A stretch of DNA of 64,000 nucleotides, taken from Nocardioides alpinus (lineage in GTDB: Bacteria > Actinomycetota > Actinomycetes > Propionibacteriales > Nocardioidaceae). The notes beneath the pieces are model-generated. The model saw only the letters and a list, made by a program, of their open reading frames with translations. It had not been told where the DNA came from and ran no database searches. Positions 31,744 through 42,240 of the stretch are shown piece by piece (position 1 is the stretch's first letter; each line of letters begins with the position of its first letter). The DNA is taken from assembly GCF_900112035.1 (NCBI RefSeq), contig NZ_FOKC01000003.1:366343-430342 (forward strand), read 5' to 3'. Made by a program: the position numbers and the translations under genes.

Positions 31744-34150
31744 ATACCGGTGATGGTGGCGGCTTCTGTGGTGTGGTCGGCGTGCTCGAGGCGCAGCGCG
31801 AACAGCTCGGACGGCGAGATCGGCATCGCCGTGATGGGAAAGCCCTCAGCGTCCTCGATCGCGGCGGCGAAGACCGCAGCGGACGGGATCACACCCGCCT
31901 CCCCCGCGCCCTTGATGCCCAGCGGGTTGAGCGGCGACGGCGTCTCGAGGTGATCGATGTCGATCGTGGTCGGCACCTCGGTGACGTAGGGCATGAGGAA
32001 GTCCATGAAGGAGGCGTTGAGCAGCTGCCCCGCCTCGTCGTAGACCATCCGCTCGTAGAGAGCACCGCCCACGCCCTGCGCGACGCCACCGTGGATCTGG
32101 CCCTCGACGATCATCGGGTTGATCAGGTGGCCGCAGTCGTGCACGACGGCGTACTTGAGGATCGTGATCTCGGCCGTGTCCGGGTCGGTCTCGACGATCA
32201 CCGCGTGCATGCCGTTGGCGAAGGTGGAGCGCTCGGGCGAGTAGAAGTCCTTGCCCTCCAGCCCCGGCTCGTCGTCCTCGGCCACCGGGGGCTTGCCCGG
32301 GTCGCCGACGGAGAACTGCGTGGCAGCCTTGGACGCCTCGTCGAAGGCGTAGCGCAGCGGGTTGGAGAGGACGGCGACGGTGCCCAGGTCGATCGAGGCG
32401 TCCGTGCCGCGCACGGACACGACGCCGTCGTTGATCTCGAGGTCCTCCTCGGACGCCTCGAGCGCCTCGGCCGCGATCCGCAGCGCCTTCTCGCGCGCTC
32501 GCAGGGAGGCGAGGTGGATCGCCGACCCGCTCATCACAGCCGCGCGCGAGGCGAACGTGCCCACGGCGTAGGGCATCTTGCGGGTGTCGCCCGTGGTGAT
32601 CTCGACGTCCTCGAAGCGCACCCCGAGGGTGTCGGCGACGATCTGCGCGAAGGCGGTCTGGTGGCCCTGCCCCTGGCTGGTCAGGCCGGTCGCGACCTTG
32701 ACCTTGCCGGAGGTCTCGATGTGCACGTGCGCGCCCTCGTAGGGGCCGACGCCGGTGCCCTCGACGTAGCAGGCCAGCCCGATGCCGACCCGGCGGCCCT
32801 GCGCGGCCATCTCGGCGCGGAACTGCTCGAACTCGTCCCACCCGACCAGCGCCTTGAGCTTCTCGAGCGAGGCCGGGTAGTCGCCCGAGTCGTACGTGAG
32901 CTCGCGGCCGTCCTGGAAGACCAGGCCGTGCTCGTAGGGGAACTCGTCGGGCTGGATGAAGTTGGTGCCGCGGACCTCGGTGCGGTCCTTGCCGAGGTAG
33001 GCCGCGATCGCGTCCATCGTCCGCTCCATCACGAAGCACCCCTGCGGCCGGCCGGCGCCTCGGTAGGGGGTGACGATGACGGTGTTGGTGTAGAGCGACT
33101 CGAAGACGACGCGGTAGTTCAGCGGCTTGTAGGGGCCGAGCAGCTGCGTCGAGGTGATGATCGGGACGATGAGCCCGTAGGGCGTGTAGGCGCCGTGGTC
33201 GTGCCAGAACTCGACGTTGAGGCCGAGCAGGCGACCGTCGTCGTCGAAGCCGACCTCGACGTGGTGGACCTGCGCGCGCTCGTGGGCCGAGGAGATGAAG
33301 TGCTCGCGTCGGTCCTCGGTGAACTTCACCGGCCGGCCCAGCGTCATCGCGGCCAGCGGGACCAGCAGCTCCTCGGGCCAGGGATGGTTGATCTTCACGC
33401 CGAACCCGCCGCCGACGTCGGGGGTGATCACGTCGACCTTGGCGAGGTCGAGGCCGAGCTTGGCGGCCACACAGCCCCGCACGCCGGTGGACGTCTGGGT
33501 CGACGACCACACCGTGAGGCGGGAGGTGTCGGGGTCCCAGCGGGCCACGGTGCCGCGGCCCTCCATCGGCGTGCAGGCGGAGCGCTCGATGTCGAGCTCG
33601 AGCGTGAGGGTGTGCGGCGCGTCGGCGATCGCGGCACGCGCGTCACCGGTCTCCTGCTCCATCCGTGCACCGATGTTGCCGGGTACGTCGTCGTGGACGA
33701 GGCGGTCGGCCGCACGGGCTGCGGCGATCCCGACGACGGGCTCGAGGTAGTCGTAGTCGACGCGGATCCGCGAGACGGCGTCCTCCGCGACGTAGCGGTC
33801 GACGGCGACGACGAAGGCGATCGCCTCGCCGACGTAGTTGACCTCGTCCTTCGCCAGGGCGTACTGCGTGCGTCCGTGCGTCAGCGTCGGGTGCGGAATG
33901 AGGAGCGGCAGCGGCTCGGCCATCGCGTCGACCAGGTCGTCGTAGGTCCAGACGGCCAGCACACCCTCGACGTCGAGCACGTCGGAGACGTCGATGTCGG
34001 TGATGCGCGCGTGTGCGTGCGGCGAGCGGAGCACCGCGGCGTGCAGCAGCCGTGGGTCGTCGGTGAGCAGGTCGTCGACGTAGCGCCCCTGGCCGCGGAG
34101 GAACCGCTGGTCCTCGACGCGGGCGACCTTGGTGCCGAAGAGCTTGGTGG

Positions 34151-34154
<4 letters not shown>
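31740..34154 (-). CDS. Molybdenum hydroxylase large subunit (CoxL/XdhB type, form II)
   Basis: An 804-residue molybdopterin-binding subunit of the xanthine oxidase family. True CO dehydrogenases have AYxCSFR in the active-site loop; here the loop reads PYRGAGRPQG, so this is a form II enzyme that hydroxylates another substrate. Other landmarks are GGGFGVKI near residue 245 and the C-terminal GEAGVIPSAAVFAAA with the base Glu. It starts at ATG 34154, overlapping the small subunit stop (ATGA). With a UraA-type permease upstream, uracil to barbiturate oxidation is a reasonable guess; xanthine or an N-heterocycle remains possible. Confidence 0.9.
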
Positions 34155-34662
<508 letters not shown>

Positions 34663-34666
<4 letters not shown>

Positions 34667-35505
34667 GCCTGCTTCCTCGTGCGTGCGTGGTGGATGGCGT
34701 CCGCCAGGACCCGCGGGGTCAGGACCTTGACCAGGTGCGCGCGGTAGTCGGCGCTGGCGTGGATGTCCTCGGCCGGGTCGAGCTCGGCGAGGGCGGCAGC
34801 TGCCGGGTCGTCGAGGTGGTCGGTGACGTCGACGACGACGGGGACGTCGCTCACCGACACGAAGCCGACCCGCGCACCCACCACGTCGCCGTCGGCGATC
34901 GTGACGACGGCGGCCACACCGACCAGCGCGTAGTCGCCGTGGCGTCGCGCAATCTCCTCGAACCCGATCCCGCCACCGGCAGGCAGCGCGGGGAAGAAGG
35001 CCTCGACGGCGACCTCGTCGTGGGCCAGCGTCGACTCGAGCGGGCCGGCGAACAGCTCCGCTGCCGGGATCGTACGACGGCCGCGCACCGACGCGACGTC
35101 CACAGATCCCTCCAGCAGGCGCAGCACCATGGGCATCTCGGCAGCGGCGTCGGCATGCACCAGCGAGCCCACCGTGGTCCCGCGGTTGCGGATCGTCGGG
35201 TGCGCGACGTGGCTCAGCGCGCGGGCGATCAGCGGCTGGGACGCCGCCGCCTCGACCGAGGCGAGCACCTCGGCGTGGCGGGCGAGGGCCCCGATCCGGA
35301 CCCCGGCCTCGTCACAGGTGACGTGGCCGAGGTCCGGCAGGGCGTTGATGTCGATGAGCATCGACGGGGCGGCCAGCCGCATGGACAGCAGCGGCACCAG
35401 GGACTGGCCACCGGCCAGCACCTTCGCCCCCGGCTCCCCCGCGAGGGCCGTGAGGGCTTCCTCGAGGGTGGTGGGACGCAGGTAGGCGAAGGGTGCGGGC
35501 TTCAC
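34663..35505 (-). CDS. Molybdenum hydroxylase FAD-binding subunit (CoxM type)
   Basis: A 280-residue FAD subunit. It shows the two flavin motifs: AGGQSLVPLLSMR near residue 31 and TVGSLVHADAAAEMP near residue 110. The start is GTG 35503-35505, seven bases after the permease stop, so transport and oxidation genes are one unit. It ends in an ATGA overlap with the small subunit. Gene order medium-small-large is typical of the CO-dehydrogenase-like branch. Confidence 0.93.
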
Positions 35506-35512
35506 GGTGTTG

Positions 35513-36934
35513 CTACGCCTCTCCGGAGCTCTTGTGGGCGCCGGCGTCGCCGGTGTCCCCCTCGGGGTGGCTGAGGTTGCGGGTCACGCCGCCCGCCCCG
35601 TCGCCGCCGCGGCCCTTGACCATGTGGAAGAACGCGATGACCAGGATGGTGCCGAGCGCTATGCCGCCGAGCTCGAAATCGTCACCGAACGTGAGGGTGA
35701 CCCCGCCGATGCCGGCGATCAGACCCGCAGCGAGCCCGACCATGTTGACCGGGTTGCCGAAGTCGACGTTGTTCTCCACCCAGATCTTGGCACCCACGAG
35801 TCCGATCATCCCGTAGAGGACAACCGTGATGCCGCCCAGCACGCCGCCGGGCGTTGCGTTGACGATCGCGCCGAACTTCGGGCAGAGCCCGAGGAGGATC
35901 GCCACGGCCGCGGCGACGTAGTAGGCAGCGGTCGAGTAGACCCGCGTGGCACCCATGACGCCGATGTTCTCGGCGTACGTCGTGGTGGGCGAGCCGCCGA
36001 ACGCGCTGGCGAAGGCGGTCGCGAGGCCGTCGGCGCCGATCGCGCGCCCCATGTAGGGGTCGAGGTTCTCGCCGGTCATCTCGGCGACGGCCTTGACGTG
36101 ACCGGTGTTCTCGGCGACGAGGGCGATGACGCCGGGCAGGACCAGCAGGATGGCGGTGAGCGAGAACGACGGGCCGTGGACCACGGAGACGCCGTCGGCG
36201 AGCGTGCCGCTCGGCAGGCCGATCCAGCTGGCCGCCTCGACACCGGCCCACGAGACGCGGTCGTGCTCGGTGGCCTCGGTGGCGCCGCCCAGCACGGACG
36301 TGATCGGGCCGAGGACGAGGTCGGCGAGGAACGACAGGACGTAGCCGAAGATGAGCGCCAGGAAGACCGCGATCCGCGACCAGAAGCCCGGCAGCGCGAC
36401 GGCGGCGAAGACCATGAAGGCGGCCGTCAGCAGCGCGACCCACTGGTCCTGCGGCCAGTAGATGCCGGCCACGACCGGCGCGAGGTTGAACCCGATGAGC
36501 ATGACCACGGCACCGGTGACGGCGGGCGGCAGGATCCGGTGGATCAGCTCCGCGCCGGCGAAGTGGATGAGCACGCCCACGGCGGCGAGCACGAGGCCGC
36601 CGACCAGGATCGCGCCCGTGACGTAGGACGAGTCGTTGCCCTCGTCGAGCGCACGGATCGCGGCGACCGAGGCGACGAACGACGCGCTGGTGCCGAGATA
36701 GCTGGGCACCTTGTTCTGGACGATCAGCAGGAACAGGATCGTGCAGAGGCCCGAGAACATGATCGCGAGGTTGGCGTCGAGCCCCATGACCAGCGGGAAG
36801 ACGAAGGTGGCACCGAACATCGCCACCACGTGCTGGGCACCCAGACCGATGGTCTTGCCCCACGGCAGGCGCTGGTGCGGAAGCACCACCTCGCCCGGCG
36901 CGGGATCGACCACGTCCCACTTGAACATCGACAT
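35513..36934 (-). CDS. NCS2 uracil permease (UraA/RutG type)
   Basis: A 473-residue nucleobase transporter with about 12-14 membrane helices. The signatures are those of the uracil branch rather than the xanthine/urate branch: LGAQHVVAMFGATFVFPLV, VPSYLGTSASFVAS, VAENTGHVKAV and SPTTTYAENIGVMGATRVYS. I start at ATG 36934, where GGAGG lies six bases upstream, not at the TTG two codons earlier. The ribosome site lies within a TGCAA-N10-TTGCA inverted repeat (36936-36955), a possible regulator site. First gene of the permease, FAD, Fe-S, Mo-subunit, CoxG, amidase series. Confidence 0.87.
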   Translation of the reverse strand: MSMFKWDVVDPAPGEVVLPHQRLPWGKTIGLGAQHVVAMFGATFVFPLVMGLDANLAIMFSGLCTILFLLIVQNKVPSYLGTSASFVASVAAIRALDEGNDSSYVTGAILVGGLVLAAVGVLIHFAGAELIHRILPPAVTGAVVMLIGFNLAPVVAGIYWPQDQWVALLTAAFMVFAAVALPGFWSRIAVFLALIFGYVLSFLADLVLGPITSVLGGATEATEHDRVSWAGVEAASWIGLPSGTLADGVSVVHGPSFSLTAILLVLPGVIALVAENTGHVKAVAEMTGENLDPYMGRAIGADGLATAFASAFGGSPTTTYAENIGVMGATRVYSTAAYYVAAAVAILLGLCPKFGAIVNATPGGVLGGITVVLYGMIGLVGAKIWVENNVDFGNPVNMVGLAAGLIAGIGGVTLTFGDDFELGGIALGTILVIAFFHMVKGRGGDGAGGVTRNLSHPEGDTGDAGAHKSSGEA

Positions 36935-37089
36935 GTGCAACCTCCAGATTTTGCAGGGGTGGGTACCCGAGAAAACTCAAACTAGTGCTCCGGATCACAC
37001 ACCCTCACTGGCGACATCTGCCGAAGGAACGCCGCACCGGCTGACAAGTTCTCTGGCGGGTCGGTGCCGCGCCTCGTACGCTCCGCGAC

Positions 37090-37619
37090 ATGGGTCTCCC
37101 GCTCAGCGTCGCCGGCTGGCCGCCGACCCCGATCCGCACGGCTCGGCTGGTCCTGCGGGCCCCCGCGACCGCGCGCACTTCCTCGACCTCGGCTCCAGCG
37201 ATGCGGTCAACTTCCACCTCGGCGGCGGGAAGGACCGGGCCGAGCTGGACGCCGCGATGCCGGCTGTCCCCGCCGACCGGCCGGGCCAGTTCGTGATGGA
37301 GCACGACGGCGTGTTCGTCGGATGGATGGGCCTGGGCCGCCGAGACCCCCAGCGCCCCGGTGGCTTCGTCGCGGACGGCGTCGACCTGGAGCTCAGCTAC
37401 GTGGCGCCGGTGTCCGCCTCGGGGCTCGGGTACGCCGCTGAGGCCGGCGACGCGATCCTCGGCTGGGCGGACGCACGGCTGGCCGAGCCGATGCTCGTGT
37501 GCACCCAGACCGCCAACCTCGCCTCGCTGCGCCTGGCCGCGCGGCTCGGCTTCACCGAGGTCGCGCGGTTCGAGGAGTTCGGCGCGGAGCAGTGGTTCGG
37601 CGTACGGCAGCCGGGGTGA
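37090..37619 (+). pseudogene. GNAT N-acetyltransferase, frameshifted near its N-terminus
   Basis: The N-terminal part (MGLPLSVAGWPPTPIRTARLVLRAP) is read from ATG 37090, but the rest of a normal GNAT domain (RDRAHFLDLGSSDAVNF ... LVCTQTANLASLRLAARLGFTEVARFEEFGAEQWF) lies in another frame that ends at 37619. The switch falls at the C-run GGGCCCCCGCG (37157-37167); one missing base there would restore one continuous protein of about 176 residues. It is either a real recent mutation or a sequencing error. Its TGA overlaps the ATG of the next GNAT gene. Confidence 0.7.
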
Positions 37620-38068
37620 TGGTGGACCTCAGGCGCGCGACCGCCACCGACGTGCCACGGCTCCAGCACGTCGCCGAGCTGGCGTACGCGCCCTACCTCC
37701 CGCGGATGGGCGGCATGCGCCCCGGCCCGATGGACACCGACTACGCGGCCGCAGTCGCGGAGAGCGAGGCCTGGGTGGCCACGGTGGACGACGAGGTCGT
37801 CGGCTTCCTGCTGCTGGTCGACGACGGCGACGCGATGGTCCTTGAGAACGTCGCCGTGCTGCCCTCGCACCACGGCATCGGCGTCGGACGCGCCCTGCTC
37901 ACGCTGGCCGAGAGGCGCGCTGTCGACGCCGGACGCTCCCGTGTCCGGCTCTACACGCACGAGACCATGATCGAGAACCAGCAGCTGTACGAACGGATCG
38001 GCTACGTCAAGACCCACCGCGCGAGCGAGCACGGGTTCACCCGGATCTTCTTCGAGAGGTCGCTCTGA
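37619..38068 (+). CDS. GNAT family N-acetyltransferase
   Basis: A 149-residue acetyl-CoA-dependent transferase. The acetyl-CoA loop reads VLPSHHGIGVGRALL near residues 78-92, followed by LYTHETMIENQQLYERIGY, the usual motif B. The substrate is unknown. It starts at ATG 37619 within the TGATG junction with the preceding frameshifted acetyltransferase, so the two were a coupled pair. Confidence 0.85.
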   Translation: MVDLRRATATDVPRLQHVAELAYAPYLPRMGGMRPGPMDTDYAAAVAESEAWVATVDDEVVGFLLLVDDGDAMVLENVAVLPSHHGIGVGRALLTLAERRAVDAGRSRVRLYTHETMIENQQLYERIGYVKTHRASEHGFTRIFFERSL

Positions 38069-38210
38069 CCTTCGGCCGACGCGGGACCAGTAGAAGATCA
38101 AGATCTGTCGAAGATCTTCCGCAGTTGGGCGTAACGCGCAGGCTCCACCCGGCGCTGAAGGTTCCGACAGGTGTGGCGATCGGCGCCGCGCCGCAACTGT
38201 GAGGATCCAC

Positions 38211-38606
38211 ATGTACCGCTCCTCCCGCATCGCCGGTCTCACCGCGACCGCAGTGATCACCCTTGCCGGCGCCTTCAGCGCCGCCGCCCACGCCGACGAC
38301 ACCACGGCGACCGACCCGTGCGCCCAGCAGCAGGCCCAGGTCGAGAAGGCGCAGGGAGCCCTCGAGCGCGTCACCGCTGTCTTCGCGCGGCAGCAGGCGC
38401 GCGTCGAGAAGACCAAGGAGGTCGTCGTCGAGGCGTCGGCCGGCCGCGAGAAGGCCGCCGCCCGACGCGCCCTCGCCGACGCCAAGCAGGACCGTGACGA
38501 CACCCAGGTCACCAAGCGCGCTCAGCAGCAGCGCCTGGCCAAGGCGCAGCAGCGCCTGACCGCCTGCCAGACCCTGGAGACCACCGAGGCTCCTGTCCCG
38601 GCCTGA
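38211..38606 (+). CDS. Small secreted coiled-coil protein
   Basis: A 131-residue exported protein. A signal peptide (MYRSSRIAGLTATAVITLAGAFSAAAHA) is followed by a charged helical segment rich in Gln, Lys, Glu and Ala (about 35-115), likely a coiled coil. A Cys stands at each end of it (DPCAQQ, LTACQT) and may form a disulfide that staples a hairpin. GAGGA lies five bases before the ATG. No family recognised. In the 142 bases upstream is a perfect GAAGATCTTC palindrome that may be a regulator site. Confidence 0.65.
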   Translation: MYRSSRIAGLTATAVITLAGAFSAAAHADDTTATDPCAQQQAQVEKAQGALERVTAVFARQQARVEKTKEVVVEASAGREKAAARRALADAKQDRDDTQVTKRAQQQRLAKAQQRLTACQTLETTEAPVPA

Positions 38607-38621
38607 TCCCCCTTCGGGGCA

Positions 38622-38651
38622 CGTGCGGGTCGGTGGCCACCGACCCGCACG
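38622..38651. terminator. Bidirectional hairpin terminator
   Basis: A perfect 15-bp palindrome (38622-38636 with 38637-38651; CGTGCGGGTCGGTGG and complement) without spare loop bases, placed between the converging secreted-protein and pucR-type genes. It is suited to stop transcription from both sides. Confidence 0.85.
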
Positions 38652-38659
38652 GCAGGGCT

Positions 38660-39916
38660 TCAGCCCACGATCTCCAGCGCCCGCAACGCCACCGCGACGT
38701 CGAGCCGCAGGTGCGGGTCCGTCGCGACGGGCCCGAGGATCCGCTGCAGCTTGCCGACGCGGTAGCGCATCGTGTTGTAGTGGAAGAACTGGGCGCGGGC
38801 CGCCTCGGCCACGTTGAAGTTGGTGTCGAGCAGCACCTGCAGCGTCTCGCGCAGGTCGGCCGCCTCCGCGGTCCGCTCGGCGAGCGGGCCGAGCACGTCG
38901 GACGCGAACGACGACAACTCCGCGCCGTCGGGCACCAGCGCGAGCAGCCGGTGCAGCCCCAGCTGGTCGAAGCGGGTCACCGACCCCGCGCCGTGCACCC
39001 GTCGGCCGATCTCGACCGCTCGCTGGGCCTGGCGGAACGCCTCCGGCAGCTCGCCGAGACTGGTGGCGACCCGGCTGACGCCGGCCGAGAACGCGATCCG
39101 ACCGCCACCGCGGTCGCCCCGCACGCCGCCGATGATCCGGTCCACGGCCACGTGGCTCGCGGCGCCGTCCAGCGCGGGATCGACCGGGACGAGGGTGACG
39201 ACCTCCCGGCTGAAGGCCACCGACGCGATGCTGCCGTCGACCGTCGAGGCGACCTGGCGCCAGGCGTGGGCGAAGCGGTCCTGCCACGCCCGTCGGTCCT
39301 CCGGCGTCGGGGCGAGGGCGGCGATGGCGTCGGGCTCGAGCACCGCGACGACGACCATCACCGGTCGGTCGAGGTGCCAGCCGAACGCCTGCGCGTGCTC
39401 GGCGACGTACTCCTCCTCCCCCGCCCGGCCGAGGAAGACGTCGCGGAGGAAGTCGCCCTGGTACTTGTTCTCGACCGCCGTGATCGCCTCCACGCGCGTC
39501 ACGAGCAGCGCAGCGACGATGGCAGCGCGCTCGAGGGCGTGGACGTCGGAGGGGTGGATCCGGCCGTCGGGGCGCAGCGCGACGAGGCGCGCGAGGTCGA
39601 CACCGGCCGCCACCACGCGGCGTACGAGTGCCTCTCCGTCGCCGACCCGCGTCCCGTCCGGGTCGATCCGCTCCACCCGCAGGCGACCGGTCGGGTCGAG
39701 CAGGTCGGCGTCGGCCAGCGCTGCCCGCTGGGCCTCGTCGAGGTGCGCCGCGCGCTCGCGACCGTCGGTCGAGGTGAAGACGACCCCGTAGCCGAGCGCG
39801 TCCCCCGCCGCCTCGGCGATCCGCGCCAGGTCACCACCCTCGAGCACGATGTGCGTCAGCGCGGTGTGGAGGGCGTCGGCCCGTTCGAGCGCGGCGACCG
39901 CCTCGGGGTCGTTCAT
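38660..39916 (-). CDS. PucR/CdaR-type transcriptional regulator
   Basis: A 418-residue regulator. The C-terminal helix-turn-helix of the PucR family is clear (LRETLQVLLDTNFNVAEAARAQFFHYNTMRYRVGKLQRILG in outline). The middle is the GGDEF-like CdaR domain (residues about 170-300) and the N-terminal 100 residues look like a small sensory domain. PucR proteins control purine and other nitrogen-base catabolism. It is divergent from the DUF2877-fdrA-DUF1116 operon and close to the permease/hydroxylase operon, so it is the likely regulator of both. ATG 39916 is used; a GTG five codons upstream is possible. Confidence 0.85.
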   Translation of the reverse strand: MNDPEAVAALERADALHTALTHIVLEGGDLARIAEAAGDALGYGVVFTSTDGRERAAHLDEAQRAALADADLLDPTGRLRVERIDPDGTRVGDGEALVRRVVAAGVDLARLVALRPDGRIHPSDVHALERAAIVAALLVTRVEAITAVENKYQGDFLRDVFLGRAGEEEYVAEHAQAFGWHLDRPVMVVVAVLEPDAIAALAPTPEDRRAWQDRFAHAWRQVASTVDGSIASVAFSREVVTLVPVDPALDGAASHVAVDRIIGGVRGDRGGGRIAFSAGVSRVATSLGELPEAFRQAQRAVEIGRRVHGAGSVTRFDQLGLHRLLALVPDGAELSSFASDVLGPLAERTAEAADLRETLQVLLDTNFNVAEAARAQFFHYNTMRYRVGKLQRILGPVATDPHLRLDVAVALRALEIVG

Positions 39917-39997
39917 CAAGTCTTGGCCCACTTCTCCTACTTCCTTGGACAAGTTCTCACATTCGAGAGTGTGCCACGGGCCGCTAGCGTCTGGGGA
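39917..39997. promoter_or_regulatory. Divergent control region between the pucR-type gene and the DUF2877 operon
   Basis: An 81-base region with two direct repeats, CTTGGCCCACTT (39922) and CTTGGACAAGTT (39944), exactly 22 bases (two helix turns) apart, a good candidate for the PucR-type operator. A -10-like TAGCGT (39985-39990) ends seven bases before the GTG at 39998, so the operon mRNA may be leaderless. Confidence 0.4.
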
Positions 39998-40741
39998 GTG
40001 ATCTCCCGTCCGATCCAGGTGGCCGCGCCGACCCGCGTCCGCGAACGCCTGGCCGCTGCCACGGACGGTCCCCGGCAGGTCCTCCACGCGAGTGCCAGCG
40101 CGATCTACATCGACCTCGACGGCTGGTGCCTCGGGCTGGTCTCGGCGAGCGCGACCCGGGTCCCGTGTGCGCTCTGGTCCACGATCCCCGACCTCACCGA
40201 CCTCGGCCGGGCTGCCGTCCGCGTCGAGTCCGGCGCCCTGCACCTCGGCCACGAGCAGGTCCGCATCACCCGCCTCGCCGACGTCTCGGCACCCGCCCTG
40301 GCAGTTCATGGCAATCGCGGGTCCGAGCGCGCGAGGTGCATGACGTCCTCCGCCGGACTGGTCCTGCCCGCCGACGGCCGGCTGACCGTCGCGCACCTCG
40401 ACCGGCTGCTCGGCCGGGGGCCGGGGCTGACGCCGCTGGGCGACGACGTGCTGGCCGGCTGGTTCGCCGCCCGCCTCGCCGCCGGCCGCCCCGACCACGT
40501 GCTCGCGGCCGCCGTACGCCGCCGGCTGGCCCTCACCACGCTGCTGTCCGCCACCCTGCTCGACTGCGCCCTCCGGGGCGAGGTGCTGCCCGAGCTCGGC
40601 GCCTGGCTGGCCGAGCCCGACGACACCACCGCCGAGGCCCTGCTGGCCGTCGGCGCCACCTCGGGAGCAGGGATGCTCGCGGGCGCCGGCCTCGCCCTGA
40701 CCTCGATCACCGACCGCGACCACCCCGGGAGAGCCGCATGA
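39998..40741 (+). CDS. DUF2877 protein (YlbF/AllH-like)
   Basis: A 247-residue protein of the DUF2877 family. Its homologue in E. coli is one of three proteins (AllF, AllG, AllH) reported to form oxamate carbamoyltransferase. The best conserved part is the Gly-rich GRGPGLTPLGDDVLAGWFAA segment near residue 143. Start GTG 39998 has no usable ribosome site and may be leaderless; a GTG at 39971 is the alternative. The stop overlaps the FdrA start (GCATGA). Confidence 0.78.
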   Translation: MISRPIQVAAPTRVRERLAAATDGPRQVLHASASAIYIDLDGWCLGLVSASATRVPCALWSTIPDLTDLGRAAVRVESGALHLGHEQVRITRLADVSAPALAVHGNRGSERARCMTSSAGLVLPADGRLTVAHLDRLLGRGPGLTPLGDDVLAGWFAARLAAGRPDHVLAAAVRRRLALTTLLSATLLDCALRGEVLPELGAWLAEPDDTTAEALLAVGATSGAGMLAGAGLALTSITDRDHPGRAA

Positions 40742-42240
40742 CCACCCCACAGACGAAGGACCACATCGAGCTCCGCAGCGGCGCCTACGCCGACTCGGTC
40801 ACGTTGCTCCAGGTGAGCCGGGCCGTGCAGGCCGCGCCCGGCGTCGTGGCCGCCCAGGTGGCGATGGCCACCGGCCTCAACCTGGAGGTCCTCGAGGGGA
40901 TGGGTTTCGCCGTGCCGCCCTCCTCCCCCAACGACATGGTCGTCGCGCTCCGCCTCGACGAGGACGCCGACGTCGCGAGCGCCCTTGCAGCCGTCGACGC
41001 CGCACTCGTCCCGGTCCGGCCGTCGTCCGGCGACGCGACGGTGGCAGCACCGCGGACGACCGGCTCCGCCCTGCGTCGCAGTGCACCCCGTGCGATCACG
41101 CTGGTCTCCGTGCCCGGCGCCAGCGCCACCGTCGAGGCGATGGACGCGCTCGAGGCCGGCCGCGACGTGATGATCTTCAGCGACAACGTCCCGGTGGCCG
41201 AGGAGGTCGCGCTCAAGACGTACGCCGCCACCCGCGGCGCCCTCGTGATGGGACCCGACTGCGGCACCGCCCTCCTCGACGGCGTCGGGCTGGGCTTCGC
41301 GAATGCCGTTCGCCCGGGTCGGATCGGCCTTGTCGCCGCGTCCGGCACGGGCTGCCAGCAGCTCCTCGTCCTGCTGCACCACGCGGGCGCCACGCTGGAC
41401 GGAGTCGGCGTACGCCACGCGCTCGGAGTCGGCGGGCGCGACCTGTCCTCCGCGGTGGGCGGCCTCGCCACCCGCGAGGCGCTGCGCAGGCTCGACGCGG
41501 ACACCGAGGTCGACCTCGTCGTCGTGGTCTCCAAGCCGCCTGCTCCGGAGGTCGCCGAGCAGCTGGGCCGCGAGGCCGAGGCACTCGACACTCCGGTGGA
41601 GCTGGGCCTGCTCGGCCGCGGACAGCGCGACCTGACCTCCGTCGCCGAGGCCGTGCTGGCCAGGCTCGGCCACGCCGCACCCGAGTGGCCCGTCCACGGC
41701 GCCGACAGCTCCGGCGCGGCGACCGGCCCCCTGCTGCGCGGACTCTTCGTCGGCGGCACGCTGTGCGACGAGGCGATGCTGATGGCCACCGAGGTGCTCG
41801 GCCCGATCCGCAGCAACATCCCGCTCTCCTACGACCTGGCGCTGGCTCCCGACGAGCTCCTCGTCGACGACCACTCGATGGTCGACTTCGGCGACGACGC
41901 CCTCACCCAGGGCCGCGCGCACCCGATGATCGACCCGACGCTGCGCAACGAGCAGCTGGCCCGGGCGGCCGCTGACCCGGCGACCGGCGTGATCCTGCTG
42001 GACCTCGTCCTGGGCCACGGAGCCGAACCCGACCCGGCGGCGATGCTCGCGCCCGCCATCGCCGCCGCCCGGGCCGACCGGCCGGTCCCGGTGATCGTGA
42101 GCCTCATCGGCACCGACCTCGACCCGCAGGGCCTCGACGTCCAGCGCGACGCCCTCGTCGCCGCCGGCGCCGAGGTGCACCTCTCCAACGCGGCCGCCAC
42201 GCGCCGCGCCCTCACCCTGATCGGAGCGTTCCAGGCATGA
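40738..42240 (+). CDS. fdrA: FdrA family protein (acyl-CoA-synthetase-fold transcarbamylase subunit)
   Basis: A 500-residue protein with the fold of succinyl-CoA synthetase alpha/CoA-ligase domains. Typical stretches are VMGPDCGTALLDGVGLGFANAV near residue 165 and VGGRDLSSAVGG near 230. With DUF2877 and DUF1116 it corresponds to the E. coli allFGH set, which transfers a carbamoyl group from oxalurate to phosphate. It is coupled by ATGA overlaps to both neighbours. The substrate here is not fixed: oxalurate, or the one-carbon-longer ureidomalonate if the local ring-opening enzyme is a barbiturase. Confidence 0.85.
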   Translation: MTTPQTKDHIELRSGAYADSVTLLQVSRAVQAAPGVVAAQVAMATGLNLEVLEGMGFAVPPSSPNDMVVALRLDEDADVASALAAVDAALVPVRPSSGDATVAAPRTTGSALRRSAPRAITLVSVPGASATVEAMDALEAGRDVMIFSDNVPVAEEVALKTYAATRGALVMGPDCGTALLDGVGLGFANAVRPGRIGLVAASGTGCQQLLVLLHHAGATLDGVGVRHALGVGGRDLSSAVGGLATREALRRLDADTEVDLVVVVSKPPAPEVAEQLGREAEALDTPVELGLLGRGQRDLTSVAEAVLARLGHAAPEWPVHGADSSGAATGPLLRGLFVGGTLCDEAMLMATEVLGPIRSNIPLSYDLALAPDELLVDDHSMVDFGDDALTQGRAHPMIDPTLRNEQLARAAADPATGVILLDLVLGHGAEPDPAAMLAPAIAAARADRPVPVIVSLIGTDLDPQGLDVQRDALVAAGAEVHLSNAAATRRALTLIGAFQA

